A stretch of DNA of 64,000 nt. Source: Piliocolobus tephrosceles (taxonomy: Eukaryota > Chordata > Mammalia > Primates > Cercopithecidae). A program made the position numbers and the translations under genes. This document shows, piece by piece, positions 60,709 to 64,000 of the stretch (positions are counted from its first letter, which is position 1; the number at the start of each line of letters is the position of its first letter). The stretch is from assembly GCF_002776525.5 (NCBI RefSeq), contig NW_022326531.1:1017624-1081623 (forward strand). The letters are read 5' to 3'. The notes under the pieces were generated by a model. The model saw nothing but the letters and a program-made list of their open reading frames with translations. It ran no database searches and was not told the DNA's origin.

Positions 60709-60999
60709 ATAATTGGATTTTTAAGTATCAAATGTCCAAAAAAAGAGAAAATGTTCGGAAAAGTTTTAGTAAGTTTCTTACTTTAAAAGGAATATCCAGT
60801 GTTTAAAAGCTCAATTCAGTGATGTAATAATATCACTAATAGTTCCTCTACTTCATTTCATTTCATTGCATGGATATTAAGCAGTGACACTTTGGAGTTT
60901 TATTCATCAGCACACTGCATCTGGGGGCCTTTCTCCTGGGGTGCTTCTCCAGGCCCACGTAGAAGTCCAGTTAAAGTCAGTGGGAGCTAAGTACCCAGA
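60709..60999 (+). repeat. large inverted repeat, left arm
   Basis: Reverse complement of 61610-61912 with about 23 substitutions over 291 bases (about 92% identity by hand) plus a homopolymer length difference. Outer edge at 'ataattggatttttaagtat', inner edge at 'gggagctaagtacccaga'. Outside these edges the flanks are unrelated. Family not recognised. Confidence 0.95.
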
Positions 61000-61609
61000 C
61001 TTGGGTGTAAGTCTTTCCTTTGGTGTAAGTTTTGGTGTAAGTCTTTCCTTTGGCTTCTTGCTCTGTAAGATACTGTCCAGCCATTGGAGAGATTTCGTTG
61101 AGGACTGTGTTGATGATATGATTTGCATTTTTTGCTATACCTTTCTCTTAGGAGGACTATAGAATGAAGACGAGAGAGAGCTGAGGAATGCTATTTCTGC
61201 AGTTAACATAGACTTTCAAATTATCCAGACAATTAAAATAAAATCTGATATTAGTCCTCAAGGTTTTGTTTAAGCCAGCTACTTAGTTAACCCAGCAGAT
61301 CCAATTACCTAGACTCTGTGTAGATCTGGCATCAGCTCATTCAGGGACGGTCATTTTGGCAGCCCCCAGCTAATCCTGTAATGTTGAACTAGAGGAGAAC
61401 ACATGGGGAAAATGCAAAGAGATGATTTTCTGGAATGGCTATTTTAAAAGGCCCTGTACCCTCTAGTGTCCCTGGAGACAGGCAGGCAAGAAGATTTCCA
61501 GCCAAGCCTTCCCCTCCCTGGCATGCTTTTAGAAACCAAACTACTCTGTGACCTTGTGTAAATCACATTGATAATGGACATTTTCTCCAAGTTCCTGCCT
61601 CCCTTGCCC
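61000..61609. other. spacer of the inverted repeat
   Basis: About 610 bp with no internal symmetry that I can see and no recognised repeat. Directly inside the left arm, a 20-bp sequence ('ggtgtaagtctttcctttgg') occurs at 61004-61023 and exactly again at 61034-61053. The right arm lacks it. Confidence 0.8.
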
Positions 61610-61912
61610 TCTGGGTACCTAGCTCCCACTGACTTTAATTGGACTTCCATGTGGGCTTGGAGAAGCACCCCAGGAGAAATGCCCCCCAGATGCAGTGGGC
61701 AGAAGGATAAAACTTCAAAGTGTCACTGCTTAATATCCATGCAATGACATGAAATGAAGTAGAGGAACTATTAGCAGCATTATTACATCACTGAATTGAG
61801 CTTTTAAATACTGGATATTCTTTTTAAAGTAAGAAACTTATTAAAACTTTTCTGAGCATATTCTTTTTTTTTTTTTTTTTTTTGCACATTTGATACTTAA
61901 AAATCCAATTAT
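61610..61912 (-). repeat. large inverted repeat, right arm
   Basis: Partner of 60709-60999 in opposite orientation. Contains a T-run of about 20 (61864-61883) where the left arm has A7 plus a broken A-run. Both arms encode a similar short frame (left plus-strand 60884 on, right minus-strand 61668 on), simply because they are copies. Confidence 0.95.
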
Positions 61913-62391
61913 AAAAAATTTCCTAGAAAGAAAAACCAGTGTTCTGTGTTATGAAGCATAAAAAGATAAAAAGAAAAAAAAAAAAAAAAAAAAAAAGAAG
62001 AAGAAAAGCACAGCGCTTTCAAATCCACCTACTAACACATAGCCTGAAAAACCAGCCATTGTCATTCTTTAACAAGATTAGAGCTCTTAGAACTTCTCTG
62101 TTCTTATGGTTGTTAGGATTTTGATGCCTATTTTAAGTTCACATAACAAAAATATTACTGAATAAAAGTCTAATTAAAACATTTCTGGATATTTGCTGTT
62201 GAAAGCCTCCTTTAATAGGGTTTCATTTTCTCTTATGAGAGCTATTACCAGTTCTTTTGACTCTTTTCTATTTATATCACAAATACATCCCAAAATCAAA
62301 TATATTGATCTTAACCTCAAAGAGGAATCTACTTCCAGATCTTTTTCATTACACTCAACATGTAGACTAATTTTTATTACATAAAGTTTTA
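61913..62391. other. unrecognised sequence with A-run
   Basis: A-rich tract at 61966-62005, including about 20 A in a row. Nothing else recognised. Confidence 0.6.
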
Positions 62392-62392
62392 T

Positions 62393-62692
62393 GGCTAGGC
62401 ACAGTGGCTCATGCCTGTAATACCAGCACTTTGGGAGGCCAAGGTGGGTGGATCACCTGAGGTCAGGAGTTCGAGACCAGCCTGGCCAACATGATGAAAC
62501 CCTGCCTCTACCAAAACAAAAACAAAAAACAAAAAAAATTTAACAGGGCGTGCTAGTGCATGCCTGTAATCCCATCTACATGGGAGGTTGAAGCACGAGA
62601 ATTGCTTGAACCCAGGAGGTGGGGATTGCAGTGAGCCAAGACTGTACTCCAGCCTAGGTGACAGATCGATACTTCGTCTCAAAAAAAAAAAA
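62393..62692 (+). mobile_element. Alu SINE (AluS-like)
   Basis: Starts 'ggctaggcacagtggctcat'. The mid A-rich linker is expanded with AAAAAC units (62510-62540), and the right monomer lacks the 'tcgcgccactgcac' segment near 62641. Ends in an A13 tail. Confidence 0.95.
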
Positions 62693-62809
62693 ATTATATG
62701 TAGATAATAATTAAACTTTTAAAAAGGATGTTTCAGATAGTTTAAAGGGTTTTTTTTCCCTCCTTTGTTAGATGTTCCACCACCTTAAGGCAGGAAGAAT
62801 ATTTTAAAA
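62693..62809. other. unrecognised sequence
   Basis: Nothing recognised. Confidence 0.6.
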
Positions 62810-62990
62810 TAATAATGAATATTTATAAACTACTTCAGGGTTTACAAAACATTTTCACAACCATCTCATTTAAATAAACTATTTATTTATGAAGTAGACA
62901 TTGCAGATTAAAAAGCTGGGTCTCAAACAGGTTAAGTGATTTGCCAAGATTTCACAACTCGAGAGCAAAACAACTAAGGCTTTAACCATG
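62810..62990 (-). repeat. MIR SINE, antisense
   Basis: 'accatctcatttaaataaac', 'gcagattaaaaagctgggtc', 'tcaaacaggttaagtgattt', 'gccaagatttcacaactcga' are in antisense MIR order. Confidence 0.72.
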
Positions 62991-63177
62991 TTTAGTGATA
63001 CCAAAATTGCATGCTTTTTTCCACAACATGCATCAGAAATTCAGCAAAAAACATTTCAACTCTATGGAAAGAACTTCCATTGTATGGCATACTGTAGCTC
63101 CCACAGCGTATTATTCCATTGGATTTGTCCCAAACATCCTTCCAGAAGCAATGGTACTGAGCTTTACACAAGTGTGA

Positions 63178-64000
63178 TGTGGGGAAAAGAAAGATCAGAC
63201 TGTTACTGTGTCTATATAGAAAGAAGTAGACATAAGGACTCCATTTTGTTCTGTATTTGAGATGCTGTTAATCTGTGACCCTACCCCCAACCCTGTCCTT
63301 GCAAGAGACATGTGCTGTGGTGACTCAAGGTTTAACGGATTTGGGGCTGTGCAGGGTGTGCTTTGTTAAACAAGTGCCTAAAGGCAGCTTGCTGGTTAAA
63401 AGTCATCACCATTCTCTTAATCTCAAGTACCCAGGGACACATACACTGCGGAAGGTCACAGAGACCTCTGCCTAGGAGAGCTAGGTATTGTCCAAGGTTT
63501 CTCCCCATGTGATAGTCTGAAATATGGCCTTGTGGGAAGGGAAAGACCTGATCATCCCCCAGCCTGACACCCGTGAAGAGTCTGTGCTGAGGAGGACCAG
63601 TATAAGAGGAAAGAAGGCCTCTTGGCAGTTGAGATAGAGAAAAGCATCTGTCTCCTGCCCATCCCTGGGCAATGGAACATCTCCGTGTAAAACCCGATTT
63701 TATGTTCTATTTACTGAGAAAGGAGAAAACCGCCTTAGGGCTGAAGGTAGTACATGCTAGTGGCAATGCTGCTCTTTATGCACTAAAAAAAGTTTATGGA
63801 GATGTTTGCATATGTATATCAAGGCACAGCACTTTTCCTTAAACTTATTCATGTCACAGAGATCTTTATTCATATGTCTTACTGCTGACCTTCTCCCTAC
63901 CATGATCCTATTATCCTGCCACTTCCCTTTTCCAAGATGGTAAAAATAATGATCAATAAAGGGGAACTCAGAGACCGGTGCCGGTGCGGGTCCTCTGTAT
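63178..64000 (+). mobile_element. class II ERV (HERV-K/HML-type) LTR, cut by the window end
   Basis: Starts with the TG of 'tgtggggaaaagaaagatca' and continues through blocks shared by HERV-K-group LTRs: 'gaagtagacataaggactcc', 'aatctcaagtacccagggac', 'ctccccatgtgatagtctga', 'aaccgccttagggctgaagg'. At least 823 bp are present; the U5 end is outside. The TATA position near 63686-63692 carries a substitution; a polyadenylation signal is at 63955-63960. The 6 bases before the start (63172-63177, gtgtga) are the expected target-site duplication. Subgroup (LTR5, LTR3 or LTR13-like) is not resolved. Whether this is a solo LTR or the 5' LTR of a provirus cannot be seen. Confidence 0.93.
63955..63960 (+). 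terminator. LTR polyadenylation signal (AATAAA)
   Basis: AATAAA within the R region of the ERV LTR, at the position where HERV-K LTRs carry their polyadenylation signal, followed by 'ggggaactcagagacc'. Confidence 0.7.

Noticed and set aside
60884..61162. 92-codon frame similar to the minus-strand frame at 61444-61668
   Set aside because: The similarity comes from the inverted-repeat arms, not from paired genes; frames end in unrelated sequence.

Overview
The window is primate nuclear DNA, most probably from an Old World monkey (Cercopithecidae). It is AT-rich and dense in Alu, L1, L2, MIR, MLT1/MST and ERV-K sequence. One Alu, at 24943-25231, carries three diagnostic changes of the AluYR lineage, which expanded in Old World monkeys. 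I find no intact cellular protein-coding gene, no tRNA or rRNA gene and no CRISPR array. The window reads as intergenic or deep intronic DNA. The longest open frame (373 codons, minus strand, 53644-54765) is the 3' part of L1 ORF2 read in from flanking L2 sequence.

Layout. 1-3.1 kb: old L3 and L2 pieces, a minus-strand Alu, a (TG)n tract, and an MLT1 LTR split by a 108-bp L1 tail with a 14-bp target-site duplication. 3.1-9 kb: unrecognised AT-rich DNA. 9-16 kb: MIR, (ATT)n, three Alus, hAT remnant, MLT1, a purine tract and L2. 17.2-18.9 kb: ancient L1M on the minus strand. 21.1-21.3 kb: a weak candidate exon. 22-27.2 kb: MIR, Alu, hAT fragment, then a second minus-strand L1M holding an MST LTR, which holds the AluYR (three-level nest), then L2. 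27-36 kb: mostly unrecognised with two Alus and scattered MIR/L2/hAT. 36.4-37.3 kb: older L1 3' end. 38-40.4 kb: three Alu-type copies and a ~220-bp local direct duplication. 41-53 kb: AT-rich DNA with L2, MIR, one Alu and a perfect 21-bp hairpin at 46.3 kb. 53-55.3 kb: L2 split by a younger L1PA. 60.7-61.9 kb: a ~300-bp inverted repeat, about 92% identical, around a 610-bp spacer. 63.18 kb to the end: a class II (HERV-K/HML-type) LTR in plus orientation that runs off the right edge.

No genes here work together. The window is a record of insertions: nested elements give relative ages (L1M older than MST, MST older than AluYR; L2 older than L1PA; MLT1 older than the short L1). The items most worth following are the inverted repeat, the hairpin, the direct duplication, the possible provirus at the right edge and the candidate exon. 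Repeat subfamily names are from memory of consensus features, without a database search; boundaries of the old repeats (L2, MIR, L3, hAT) are approximate.
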